Part shown: positions 18,026 through 27,235 of the stretch, piece by piece
How the letters are laid out: the number at the start of each line of letters is the position of its first letter
Numbering within the stretch: position 1 is the stretch's first letter
Assembly (NCBI GenBank): GCA_946499505.1
Contig: CAMMSL010000007.1
Location: forward strand, 1-64,000
Direction of reading: 5' to 3'
Length of the DNA: 64,000 nucleotides
DNA from: an uncultured Lachnoclostridium sp.
GTDB lineage: Bacteria; Bacillota; Clostridia; Lachnospirales; Lachnospiraceae
Program-made: the position numbers and the translations under genes
Notes under the pieces: model-generated
Databases searched by the model: none
Told to the model about the DNA's origin: nothing
Seen by the model: only the letters and a program-made list of their open reading frames with translations

Positions 18026-20455
18026 CTACTTTTTCATCTGTGCTGCCAAATCCGCATCCACAATCTCTTCGCCGCTCTTATCCTTCAACTGTTCTTTACT
18101 TGCCTTGCTCAATCCATCATTGACCACGGCGTTGAAATCGCATGTGCTGCACTTATCCAACTGCTCTTTTGTAACTTTTCCATCTCGGTAGTCACGGCAG
18201 ATTTTCAACTCATACATGCTATAGGGATGTTTAGTGAACAGCGCTTTGAATTTATGACGCAATACCCACCAGGCTGGAACCAAAATATATTTATGCATGG
18301 CAGGAGAGACAGAGCCAATCATCCAGCAGTTGCGGTCACAATGGCGCACCTTTCTGCGCACCTGTTCTGCTTCTGGACTGTTCCACAGTTCATCCCAGGT
18401 CTGGGTGTTCAGGTTACCCATAACCTCTTTGTCCTTGGTACCATTACAGGGCATGACATCACCATAGGGGTCTATGAAAAAAGTGTCAAAGCTCATGTCG
18501 CAGGGCAACAGACGCTTCTGCCCGTAGATGTAGTTAATGAGACCATGATTGAAGTAGGCGCGGAACCACTTCTTGGGGCTGTTACTGCGCAGCAGTTCGT
18601 TGATAAGATTTTCAAAGTTCTTTGCTACCATTGGACGGTCGTGGATAATGTTCTTTGCCTCCACAAAATAAAAGCTATTATGTAAAGATGCTGTGGCAAA
18701 CTCCATCCCCATCTTGTTGCTGATTTCATAAAGTGGAACCAAGTCCGGAGCATTCTTGTCCTGAACCGTCATACCGAAACCAACGTCCTTCATTCCCATC
18801 TTCCGCAAGGTCTTTAATGTCTTATATCCTCGCTGAAAACCATTCTCTAGACCACGGATCTCATTGTTTGTCTTTTCCAGACCTTCGATGGAAATACGGA
18901 TACCGATCTGTGGAAACTCTTTACAGAGATCTACGATACGATCCGTGAAGAAACCGTTTGTGGAGATTACGATACGATCAGATTTCTTATACAGTTCTCG
19001 GACAATATCCTTCAGATCTGTACGAATGAACGGCTCACCACCAGTGATATTAGTGAAATACATTCTCGGCAGTTTCCGAATCGTTTCAATGGAAATCTCT
19101 TCTTCTGGTTTGGAAGGAGCCTTATATCGATTACACATAGAACAGCGGGCATTGCACCGATATGTCACAATGACAGTACCATTCAATTTTTTATCGCTGC
19201 TATTTTTCTTAGCCATAGTTTTTTCTCCTTTTGCAACAGTTCCTACAGATTTTTTCTTTCCTTTATAAATGACAATCAGTTTCTTTGTATATGTCTCAAT
19301 ATCATCAAACTTAATATCTTTACAATTTTGGCTGTACTGATCAGTCAATTCTTTGTCATTCCACAATTTCAAGATCTTTTCTTCCAGTTCAACAGCGTTA
19401 CCGTTTTCAAACAGCTCCCCAGTCTTACCGACCTGAATCAGTTCAGGAATACCACCGATCTCTGCACCTAGTACCGGGGTTCCATACATCTGACTCTCCA
19501 TAACTGAAAACGGACAGTTTTCATACCACTCGGATGGATAGATACTGAACCTCGCTTCACGAATGAGCGTTTCAAGTGCCTTGCCTCTCTGGAATCCAAC
19601 ATTCTGAATATTGGAGATACCATTAATTTCATCCTCCAAAGGTCCTGTACCGGCAAAAATAAACTGCACATCGGGAAGTTCTTTGCAAACCTTTAATAAT
19701 GTGTCAATTCCTTTTTCCTTAGAAAAGCGGCCAAAATAGAGAATATAATCCTTCTTTTCTGTCTCTCTCCATTCCACACGATCCACAAAATTATGCATTG
19801 CAACAGTTTTCTTTGCGAACAACGGATTGCTGTCCATTTTTGTCTTTAAGAATTTAGAACAGCAGATCATGGTATCGATATACTTGTAAGCACCATTCAG
19901 TTTCCAGAATGTAGCTTCCATAGCGCCGATTGCAGATTTTGCTGTACTGCCATGAATGCATTTTCCCTTTATGCAGTTTATAAAATGACCACCCAAACAC
20001 TTCTCACAGTTTTCTCCAGTGTTTGGATTGTTACACATATGATTCGGGCATACCAACTGGTAGTCATGGGCGGTAAAGATAATCCTACATTTGTTGCCTT
20101 CTTTACGCCATTTCTGGATTTCAAGGATAATACTAGGCGTCAGCTGGTAATTAAAGTTGTTGATATGGCAAACATCCGGTTTGAAATCATCCAGAACTAA
20201 TCTGAGTTTCTTCCTTGCCTCAGAAGAATATATAGTTTTCAGAGGATATGTAAGCTTTGCAAGTTTAGAGCCTCCATGGAAATCCATATTTGATGTATAT
20301 GCATTAATAGCATTGCCCACACATCGTCCTTCGTGTTCCATGCCAAAGTACTGAACTTCATGCCCCTGACTTTTTAAATAATCTCCTAATTTAAATATGT
20401 ATGTTTCACTACCACCATTTGGATAGAGAAACTTGTTAATCATCAATATTCTCAT
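18026..20455 (-). CDS. GT4 glycosyltransferase fused to a radical SAM/SPASM protein
   Basis: One 809-codon frame joins two enzymes. Residues 1-390 are GT4: LMINKFLYPNGGSETYIF, YFGRFSKEKGIDTLL, and the EYENCPFSVMESQMYG-like retaining-GT site. Residues 414-809 are radical SAM: C434-x3-C438-x2-C441 (CNARCSMC), NITGGEPFIRTDL, then a SPASM-type Cys tail (LPCDMS, VMPCNGT, CSTCDF). The join (KSVGTVAKGEKTMAKK) contains the DNA aaaggagaaaaaactATG at 19216, a perfect SD and start, so the second part may also be made alone. It looks like two neighbouring genes that lost a stop codon. The substrate is unknown. Confidence 0.85.
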   Translation of the reverse strand: MRILMINKFLYPNGGSETYIFKLGDYLKSQGHEVQYFGMEHEGRCVGNAINAYTSNMDFHGGSKLAKLTYPLKTIYSSEARKKLRLVLDDFKPDVCHINNFNYQLTPSIILEIQKWRKEGNKCRIIFTAHDYQLVCPNHMCNNPNTGENCEKCLGGHFINCIKGKCIHGSTAKSAIGAMEATFWKLNGAYKYIDTMICCSKFLKTKMDSNPLFAKKTVAMHNFVDRVEWRETEKKDYILYFGRFSKEKGIDTLLKVCKELPDVQFIFAGTGPLEDEINGISNIQNVGFQRGKALETLIREARFSIYPSEWYENCPFSVMESQMYGTPVLGAEIGGIPELIQVGKTGELFENGNAVELEEKILKLWNDKELTDQYSQNCKDIKFDDIETYTKKLIVIYKGKKKSVGTVAKGEKTMAKKNSSDKKLNGTVIVTYRCNARCSMCNRYKAPSKPEEEISIETIRKLPRMYFTNITGGEPFIRTDLKDIVRELYKKSDRIVISTNGFFTDRIVDLCKEFPQIGIRISIEGLEKTNNEIRGLENGFQRGYKTLKTLRKMGMKDVGFGMTVQDKNAPDLVPLYEISNKMGMEFATASLHNSFYFVEAKNIIHDRPMVAKNFENLINELLRSNSPKKWFRAYFNHGLINYIYGQKRLLPCDMSFDTFFIDPYGDVMPCNGTKDKEVMGNLNTQTWDELWNSPEAEQVRRKVRHCDRNCWMIGSVSPAMHKYILVPAWWVLRHKFKALFTKHPYSMYELKICRDYRDGKVTKEQLDKCSTCDFNAVVNDGLSKASKEQLKDKSGEEIVDADLAAQMKK

Positions 20456-20497
20456 AACTGACCTCTTTTACTTGATTTTGATAAAACCATCGATATA

Positions 20498-21625
20498 TCA
20501 GTTTCGGTACAAAGCTACAGTTTTATATACAACATCATCCCAGTTATATTTCTGACAGATAAAGTCTGACGCAGAGTCTTTATACAGCTTCACCTGCTCT
20601 GGATGATCACATAAATCCTGTAATTTCTCTTTCAATTGCTCAACATTGCTCTTTTGGAATACCACTGCTTTATCCTCAACTACTTCAGCACATTCAGCGA
20701 TGTCACTTACCACACAGCAATTCCCATAGCTCATGGCTTCCAAAAGACTTAGTGGCATTCCTTCCAAATCAGATGGCAAAACATACACATAAGCATTACT
20801 GTACAACTCCTCAAGCAGTTGTCCTTGGACAAATCCTGTAAAAATGATCCTCTTATCGCTCTTAGCAATTTTTTTTAGTTCATGCGAAAACGCATCTGTA
20901 TCTGAACTTCCGCCTGCTATTACCAGTTTCTTATCTGTGTCAATCTGTTTAAATGCCTTTATTAAATATGAAATTCCTTTCTCCGGCACTAGCCGGCCCA
21001 GAAAGAGAATATAACCATCTTTATCAAGACCAAACTTTTCCTTAATTAACTGTGGATTATGAACAGCTGTCTTATTAACCCCATTTGGAATAAAAACGGT
21101 CTCTCTGCCGTAAGTATTCTTAAAGTATCTTTGAACACCTTCAGAAAGCACGATAATTTCATCAGCGTACTTGACTGCAATTTTCTCTCCAAACTTTATA
21201 TATTTACTGGCAAAGCCTCCCCACTTAGCACGCTGCCAGTCGATTCCATGTATTGTTGCAATACACCGCTTACCAAAAAGCTTCGGAATCCACAGCGCCG
21301 CACATGGTCCTTCAGCGTGGAAATGGACTACATCATATTTCCCAAATGCCGCTTTAATTGCTGCACTTAAGGATGAGGTCATAGCTGCAAGCCCTTTTCT
21401 GTCAAGTGTCCATACTGTTTTAAGCTTTACACCTTTATATTCTGATAATCGATTACCATCATATTCCGAACCACTTACATGATGACCTTTGCGATTAAAA
21501 CATGTAACCTGATGTCCAAGTTTGACCATCCGAGTGGACAATTCTTCCACCACAATCTCAATTCCGCCTTCTCGCGATGGAATGCGCTTGTGACCGAGCA
21601 TTGCAATATTAAGTTTATCCTTCAT
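20498..21625 (-). CDS. Glycosyltransferase family 4 (rhamnosyltransferase-like)
   Basis: A 375-residue GT-B enzyme. It begins NIAMLGHKRIPSREGGIEIV, the form seen in the DUF1972-type GT4s that act early in EPS repeat-unit assembly, with YILFLGRLVPEKGISYLI and the donor-site pattern PSDLEGMPLSLLEAMSYG (E-x7-E). It lies just after the priming transferase gene and could add the second sugar. The nearby rfb genes make rhamnose a reasonable donor guess, not more. Confidence 0.85.
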   Translation of the reverse strand: MKDKLNIAMLGHKRIPSREGGIEIVVEELSTRMVKLGHQVTCFNRKGHHVSGSEYDGNRLSEYKGVKLKTVWTLDRKGLAAMTSSLSAAIKAAFGKYDVVHFHAEGPCAALWIPKLFGKRCIATIHGIDWQRAKWGGFASKYIKFGEKIAVKYADEIIVLSEGVQRYFKNTYGRETVFIPNGVNKTAVHNPQLIKEKFGLDKDGYILFLGRLVPEKGISYLIKAFKQIDTDKKLVIAGGSSDTDAFSHELKKIAKSDKRIIFTGFVQGQLLEELYSNAYVYVLPSDLEGMPLSLLEAMSYGNCCVVSDIAECAEVVEDKAVVFQKSNVEQLKEKLQDLCDHPEQVKLYKDSASDFICQKYNWDDVVYKTVALYRN

Positions 21626-21834
21626 GACTTGCGCGCTCCTTATTTATAATCAAAAACAGTTCAACTCAACATCTGAAATGTTCATTTTGGGCATTTGCTC
21701 ATGAATAATTTCCATTTGGAAAGCCCTGTAACTATGTGACAAATGTCTCATAGAAATTCTTGTATTATCAGGATTCCAACGTTATGGTCATCATTTTCAA
21801 ATAATTGTTATTATTTGGACTTCACACCGCAAAC

Positions 21835-23277
21835 TTATTTCGACCCTGTTCCGGTCAGCACCACCACCACTGTTTTCAGCAGTATCTTGATGTCCATCCC
21901 GATGTTCCAGTTCTTTACATACTGCATGTCCATCTTTACGACTTCTTCGAAGTCCACGATGTCGCTTCTTCCGCTTACCTGCCATATGCCGGTCAGCCCC
22001 GGCTTCACCGCAAGCCGCGCTCTGTGGTAGTATTCATATTGTTTCCATTCATCTTTCGTCGGCGGTCTTGTTCCCACCAGACTCATGTCCCCCTTCAGCA
22101 CATTCCAGAACTGAGGAAATTCATCCAGCGACGTCTTTCGTATAAACCAGCCCAGGCCATGCTTTGTGCCATCCGGCCCGCTTCCGATGATCCTGGGATC
22201 TGATTGCATCTTGAACATAAGACCTTTCATCTCATTTTTCTCCATGAGATCTTTCTTTCTCTTTTCCGCATCCATATACATACTGCGGAACTTATAGATC
22301 CGGAACGGTTTTCCATTCTTTCCGATCCGTATCTGTGAGAAGATGATCGGCCCCGGTGATGCGATGTAGATCGCGGGTCCGAGAAATATCGTTATGATCC
22401 CTGTCAGGATCAGTCCCACGACTCCGCCGCATATATCAAGTATCCGCTTCATCACAGTCTGACGTGACGACACCACTCTCACGCTGGATGTAAGGACCGT
22501 ATATCCTCCCATCCTGTTGATATATTGACTCCCTGTCCATTCTTCCAGCCCTTCCAGACATGTATGGACTGTGACCCCCATGTCGATGCACTTTTCCAGC
22601 AGTTTTGGCGGAAGCTGCATCCTGTCATTGACTCTTATGAATACCGAGTCAATCCATTTCGTCTGTATGTAATCCGGTATCTTCTCCACTGTGCAGACAA
22701 CCGGTATACCCTGTATTTTTTCACCCGGTTTTCTCTGACCGTCCGTATAAGATATCCCGACAATTTCGAATTCATTGAACCGGTTTTCCAATAACCTCGA
22801 GATCAGTTCGTCTGCCTGATCTTTCGGTGTGACCACCAGCATCTTTGCCTTATCATAGAACAACTGCTTATGACTGATCAGATATTGTTTCCAGATCAGC
22901 CGTTCGCAATACACCAGTCCAACAGCAATACAGAAAAACCATACGAAAGATAATCTGGAGAAGGCCGCTCCGTTCTGACTTAAGAACAGGTAGCACACTT
23001 CCAAAAGGCTTACGAAAAACACATGCTTTAGTACATTATTGAATTCGAGGAAATATCCTCTGCGCATGATCCCGTGGTACGGTTCCGTAAAGAACGCCAC
23101 GCAGATATCAGCCAGACATAAAATTACACCGATGGACAGATATAATTGATTTTTATATGGATTGACCCATCCCATCCTTATAATATAACTGAAAACATAG
23201 GCAACCTGGATCATCAGCATATCCAGCAGAATGAAATCCCAGTGCTTCAGCCATGTGCTGTCAATCTTACTGTACAT
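21835..23277 (-). CDS. Undecaprenyl-phosphate sugar phosphotransferase (priming, WcaJ/CpsE-like)
   Basis: A 480-residue polyprenyl glycosyl-1-phosphate transferase that puts the first sugar-phosphate on undecaprenyl phosphate. The N-terminus has about four to five membrane spans, then a CoA-binding-like middle domain. The catalytic bacterial-transferase domain begins KRILDICGGVVGL and contains FRIYKFRSMYMDAE, LDEFPQFWNVLKGDMSLVG and GLTGIWQVSGRSD. It is followed by 209 bases without a gene before the GT4 that continues the chain, and by a GC drop further down. Confidence 0.93.
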   Translation of the reverse strand: MYSKIDSTWLKHWDFILLDMLMIQVAYVFSYIIRMGWVNPYKNQLYLSIGVILCLADICVAFFTEPYHGIMRRGYFLEFNNVLKHVFFVSLLEVCYLFLSQNGAAFSRLSFVWFFCIAVGLVYCERLIWKQYLISHKQLFYDKAKMLVVTPKDQADELISRLLENRFNEFEIVGISYTDGQRKPGEKIQGIPVVCTVEKIPDYIQTKWIDSVFIRVNDRMQLPPKLLEKCIDMGVTVHTCLEGLEEWTGSQYINRMGGYTVLTSSVRVVSSRQTVMKRILDICGGVVGLILTGIITIFLGPAIYIASPGPIIFSQIRIGKNGKPFRIYKFRSMYMDAEKRKKDLMEKNEMKGLMFKMQSDPRIIGSGPDGTKHGLGWFIRKTSLDEFPQFWNVLKGDMSLVGTRPPTKDEWKQYEYYHRARLAVKPGLTGIWQVSGRSDIVDFEEVVKMDMQYVKNWNIGMDIKILLKTVVVVLTGTGSK

Positions 23278-23330
23278 GATTACACACTACTTTCTTCTCC
23301 CCTCAGATTTACAGGTTACTGCTTTCGGAT

Positions 23331-24806
23331 CTACTGACCGGAAAGCACCTGCTGCATCTTTTCACTAATCTCGGCCACCGACGTTTCATTAGGCCACATC
23401 ACATACAGCAGCTGTGAACCTGATGAATAGCAGGACTGGCTGTCGCCGGTACCTGTTGCCGCAATCGACTCGATATCCCAGCTTGCCCCGTCGGAGAGCT
23501 GCATGTTGATAAATTTCGCCATCTCTGTCCGGGTCATATTGGTCTCTACGCAATCGCTGACGCTGGTGATGAGCTCACTTGCATTGGCGAGAAGAGCCGG
23601 AGACATAGCTTTCTGAAGGATTGCCGTCAGCACAGCCTCCTGGTTCTTTCCTCTCTGGTTATCTCCGCTCTGGAAGCTGTAGCGCTCACGGGAAAACGCC
23701 AGGGCAGCCTCACCATCCATGTGATTCATACCTTCCTGGAATTGATAACCGCGTCCCTCAAAGGCATATTCCGAATATACATCGATACCTCCCAGAGCAT
23801 CCACGATCCTGACGAGTGAAGTGAAGTTCACTCTCGCATAATAACTGATGTCAATTCCATATATATTTTCCAGAGTAGACATTGACACATCCACACCATA
23901 TATCCCGGCATGGGTGAGCTTGTCTCTTTGCTCGCCTGATACCCCCGGGATCGTCACATAGTAATCTCTCGGTGTTGTTGTCAGCAGGATTTTATGAGTA
24001 TTCGGATTGACCGTCATGATAATATTAACATCGCTTCGACTGGTCGTCGTAATATCCCCGGCCACATCAATACCGCTGATATAGATATTAAAGGGCTGAT
24101 CTACGTCTTTTTCCTCTTCCTGGGCAATCTCTGTCTCGATACCGTACTGGTATATGATCTTTACCTGGTCTGAGTATCCTTCAATCTCATCCTCGATGAT
24201 GCCGCTAAATGCCTCATTATAGATAGCTGCCCCAATCTCTCCGTTGAGCAAGGCCTGCGCTTCTTGCTGCACGGTTACATACTCATTTACATCCGGAGCC
24301 TGTCCAAGGACGGATTCGATATCCTCCAGCATCTTCTGGTTATTTTCCTGATCCAGCGTCGTCTGAATTCCATACTTATAATCTTTTGCATCAAGTATAT
24401 TTTCTGCTGAGTCATCCGATCTAACGGCCACGATCATGTTGTCAGTTTTGTAAGTAGCTCCGCCCACATCTGCCAGCATCTGATTGGCTCTGGACAGATA
24501 GTACGAGCCAAATCCAAGCCCGATGCTGATCAGAACACTGAGGACCATTCCCAATATATAAATCTTACTTCGTAAAAACTGAAGTCCGAACATTATTCCG
24601 AACAGAACAAACAATACTACAATCAGTGCTCCAAGATACTGGCCCGGTACCATCCCGCTGCTCCAAAGCAATGCGATAAAGATGACCGTCATCAGTAGCT
24701 GTACAAGTGTTATCAGTTTTCCCGGCAGATTTCTTGTCGCTGCTCTGCTGTTCTTCCCATGAGAATGGTGTCCATTACTCTTACGGGAATGTTTGTGTGT
24801 ACTCAT
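23331..24806 (-). CDS. LytR-CpsA-Psr (LCP) family protein
   Basis: An LCP phosphotransferase of 491 residues, which attaches undecaprenyl-linked glycopolymers to peptidoglycan outside the cell. A His/Lys-rich cytoplasmic N-terminus is followed by three hydrophobic segments (residues about 30-105), then an accessory domain and the LCP domain with DVNIIMTVNP, LTTTPRDYYV, the YYARVNFTSLVRIVDALGG region and FSRERYSFQSGDNQRGKNQ with the conserved Arg residues. I start it at 24806 (aaaggagaagacacaaATG); the ATG at 24827 overlaps that SD. It sits right after the kinase module. Confidence 0.9.
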   Translation of the reverse strand: MSTHKHSRKSNGHHSHGKNSRAATRNLPGKLITLVQLLMTVIFIALLWSSGMVPGQYLGALIVVLFVLFGIMFGLQFLRSKIYILGMVLSVLISIGLGFGSYYLSRANQMLADVGGATYKTDNMIVAVRSDDSAENILDAKDYKYGIQTTLDQENNQKMLEDIESVLGQAPDVNEYVTVQQEAQALLNGEIGAAIYNEAFSGIIEDEIEGYSDQVKIIYQYGIETEIAQEEEKDVDQPFNIYISGIDVAGDITTTSRSDVNIIMTVNPNTHKILLTTTPRDYYVTIPGVSGEQRDKLTHAGIYGVDVSMSTLENIYGIDISYYARVNFTSLVRIVDALGGIDVYSEYAFEGRGYQFQEGMNHMDGEAALAFSRERYSFQSGDNQRGKNQEAVLTAILQKAMSPALLANASELITSVSDCVETNMTRTEMAKFINMQLSDGASWDIESIAATGTGDSQSCYSSGSQLLYVMWPNETSVAEISEKMQQVLSGQ

Positions 24807-24859
24807 TTGTGTCTTCTCCTTTTTCATCTAGAGCTGATGGTTTTATAATTTACTGTTTT

Positions 24860-25549
24860 CTAGGTTTTGCTTCCGTAATTGCCATAGTATTTCCCGTAAT
24901 ATTTCCCGTAGTACTTGTTCTTCTTCATATCTACTTTGTTGAGTACTACGCCGAGGATCGGACATCCAGTCTTCTCCAGTTGTTCCTTTACAGTCCGGAC
25001 AAACTTGTGGCTGATCGCATTGGCTGCAACGACTAGTACAGATGCATCACATACTTTTGCAATCACCGCCGCATCGATCACACTGCCCAGCGGCGGTGCA
25101 TCAATGATAATGTAGTCATATTCTTTTTTTGCATTTTCAATCAGATGAGCGAATTTCTCCTGGCCGAGCAATTCCGACGGATTAGGCGGAACAATTCCTG
25201 CGAAAATCATGTGCAATCCTTCTTCCTGAGTGCTGCATATCACTTCATTAAGTGATGCCTGACCTGACAGGAAATGACTCAATCCCTTTACTTCCTGTGC
25301 CACACGATGTCTTCCCACAAGTACGGATTTTCTCAAATCTGCATCGACGAAGAGCACTTTCTTGTTTCCTTCCGCGAGAGCTACAGCAAGCCCCATGGAC
25401 ACAGTGCTTTTTCCTTCATCAGGAGTACTGCTTGTTAAAACAATAGCTTGATTATCCTCTCCTGAAAACTCGATATTGGTACGAAGCGTTTTATATGCTT
25501 CATTTGATCTGTAATCTTTGTGTAAACTTTTTATTACAACATTCTGCAT
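24860..25549 (-). CDS. cpsD: CpsD/CapB-type tyrosine kinase (BY-kinase)
   Basis: A 229-residue cytoplasmic BY-kinase that autophosphorylates on a C-terminal Tyr cluster and controls chain length with CpsC. Walker A is SSTPDEGKSTV (about 40-50), Walker A' VLFVDADLRKS, and Walker B DYIIIDAPPLG. The tail carries a tandem YYGK repeat with at least six Tyr residues. It follows cpsC by 11 bases; CpsB at the head of the operon should be its phosphatase. Confidence 0.93.
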   Translation of the reverse strand: MQNVVIKSLHKDYRSNEAYKTLRTNIEFSGEDNQAIVLTSSTPDEGKSTVSMGLAVALAEGNKKVLFVDADLRKSVLVGRHRVAQEVKGLSHFLSGQASLNEVICSTQEEGLHMIFAGIVPPNPSELLGQEKFAHLIENAKKEYDYIIIDAPPLGSVIDAAVIAKVCDASVLVVAANAISHKFVRTVKEQLEKTGCPILGVVLNKVDMKKNKYYGKYYGKYYGNYGSKT

Positions 25550-25560
25550 GATTTTTTCTC

Positions 25561-26331
25561 CTAACGCTTCATCTTTTTCGTCATTCTTCGGGTTGTTCGC
25601 CTTTTTGTTTTCTTTGCTTTTTCCTCGCCTTCTTGGATTGGAATGGATGTCAGCACATTCAGGCCGAGATAATTTTCCACATCATCCGGCGTCTTGATCG
25701 TATCGTCCAGTAAAAAGATTAGGATGATAATCCCTGCTGCAAGAACAATTCCCAAAAGTCCACCTATAGCTGTATTCTTCATGACAGACGGTGAGGACGG
25801 ACTGGTGGGAAGATTTGCCTCCTCAATGGTATTGACCGCTTCAATTCCCATAATATCTACGATCTCGTTGCTCGCAGCCTGACGGAGAGCATCTGCGATG
25901 TCACGTGCCAGTTCCGGATCTTCATGTTCCACTGCTATGGTCATGATACGGGTATTCTCTGTATTGGTTGTTGTAATGCAATTGCTCAATTCTTCGGCTG
26001 TCATATCAAGATTCAGAGTAGCGATCACCTTCTCCATCACCGTACGGCTCTTGGTCAGCTCCATATAATCCTGAGTAAGTTGCGTACCGGTCTGCAGATC
26101 ACTGGTCGTGATTCCAGTCTCACTGTTGCTTTTCGCCAGCATGTACATGCTTGTCGTAGATGTATATTTCGGCGTAATCAGCAGTTGAGTACATGCAAAC
26201 GTTACGAAAGCCAGCACGATGCCAGCAAGTATGACGATGTATATCTTATCCCATAATACACTGAACAGCTCGCCCAGGTCGATCGTCAGCTCGTCATTTT
26301 CTATATCATGCGTCGTTTTTTCCTGATTCAT
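25561..26331 (-). CDS. cpsC: CpsC-type chain-length determinant (Wzz-like)
   Basis: A 256-residue polysaccharide co-polymerase and membrane adaptor for the kinase. It has one span near residues 33-53, an extracytoplasmic coiled domain, a second span near 190-210 with the proline-rich PTSPSSPSV just before it, and a very basic tail (KKTKRRTTRRMTKKMKR). The start overlaps the end of cpsB by 26 bases, so the two are probably translationally coupled. Confidence 0.9.
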   Translation of the reverse strand: MNQEKTTHDIENDELTIDLGELFSVLWDKIYIVILAGIVLAFVTFACTQLLITPKYTSTTSMYMLAKSNSETGITTSDLQTGTQLTQDYMELTKSRTVMEKVIATLNLDMTAEELSNCITTTNTENTRIMTIAVEHEDPELARDIADALRQAASNEIVDIMGIEAVNTIEEANLPTSPSSPSVMKNTAIGGLLGIVLAAGIIILIFLLDDTIKTPDDVENYLGLNVLTSIPIQEGEEKAKKTKRRTTRRMTKKMKR

Positions 26332-27058
26332 CTTTCTTTCTCTTCTTCCTCAACATGATCCTTGGATTGCTGAAGAATATCCTCCTCGCATAGTCTTCTC
26401 CACACTTTTTTTCAACATATTCCGCAGCTTTCTTCATCCGCGGAGGGCGTCGCTTCGGATCGTGTGCATCCGTTCCGACACAGAACACAAGTCTCTCGTC
26501 TATGAGCCGCCTTACAAAACGTTTTGCTTTCCAGCCGCCCTCGCCTGTAATACTGTCCGCATTGACCTGGATCCGCACTCCCATATGCTTTAGATGTTCT
26601 ACATTTTCAATATTTTTATACATGCACTGATATCTCTCGATATGTGCAAGGATCACTTCATATCCTTTCATCTGGATCTGCTGGATCCCCTGGCAGATAT
26701 AGTCAAAAGGATCTCCCGGCGAAAACTCGACAAGCACATACCTTGTCCTGTTCATTGTGAGGATCCGTTCCTCTCTGAGCCTCTCCGGTATATCCTGTCC
26801 GAAATAAATCTCTGTCCCCAGATATATTCTGAGCTCATCACTGATCTGCGCCGCCTCTTCGCGGACAAGTTTCAGCTGTCTGCGAAGCTGCCTGGGAGAT
26901 TTTCTGCCTCTTCTCGGGTGATGATGAGGCGTCGCTATGATATAGCGTATTCCATCCTCATACGCCTCTTGCAGCATCTGGCGGGTCTCTTCCATATTTC
27001 GTGCCCCGTCATCTACTTCTGGAAGTATGTGGCAATGTGTATCAACCAATCGATCCAT
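26306..27058 (-). CDS. cpsB: CpsB/CapC-type PHP tyrosine-protein phosphatase
   Basis: A 250-residue metal-dependent phosphatase of the PHP fold that dephosphorylates CpsD. Metal ligands are visible in DTHCHILPEVDDGA at residues 6-19, in IATPHHHP, in LAHIERY and in VGTDAHDP near 195. It is the first gene of the EPS operon, about 110 bases after a strong sigma-A promoter. The caggaga SD lies before the ATG at 27058. Confidence 0.93.
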   Translation of the reverse strand: MDRLVDTHCHILPEVDDGARNMEETRQMLQEAYEDGIRYIIATPHHHPRRGRKSPRQLRRQLKLVREEAAQISDELRIYLGTEIYFGQDIPERLREERILTMNRTRYVLVEFSPGDPFDYICQGIQQIQMKGYEVILAHIERYQCMYKNIENVEHLKHMGVRIQVNADSITGEGGWKAKRFVRRLIDERLVFCVGTDAHDPKRRPPRMKKAAEYVEKKCGEDYARRIFFSNPRIMLRKKRKKDESGKNDA

Positions 27059-27174
27059 CTGTATTCTCCTGGAATCTGCTCATTCTCTGCACTTTTCCTT
27101 CCGTTTTACGTAAATTAATATAGATTTTATGGATACTTTACCTCGTTTTATTGGTACGTCAATACTCCTATAAC

Positions 27175-27203
27175 AATATACTCTGAGAGGAGAGGTTTGT
27201 CAA
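27175..27203 (-). promoter_or_regulatory. Sigma-A promoter of the EPS operon
   Basis: On the minus strand a perfect -35 TTGACA (27198-27203) and -10 TATATT (27175-27180) are separated by exactly 17 bases. A start near 27168 gives a leader of about 110 bases before cpsB. An 11-base homopolymer lies 8 bases upstream of the -35. Confidence 0.85.
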
Positions 27204-27211
27204 TATTTTTA

Positions 27212-27222
27212 CCCCCCCCCCC
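27212..27222. repeat. Poly(C)11 / poly(G)11 tract beside the EPS promoter
   Basis: Eleven consecutive C on the plus strand (G on the minus strand) lie between the glmS stop codon (27236) and the EPS -35 box. Tracts this long are prone to slipped-strand length change. Confidence 0.9.
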
Positions 27223-27235
27223 GGTATTTTTTAAA

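Noticed and set aside
18026-19216. A RiPP system built on the radical SAM/SPASM domain and the PqqD-like protein
   Set aside because: They are 40 kb apart, no precursor peptide or protease/exporter is next to either, and the radical SAM domain lies inside the EPS operon.
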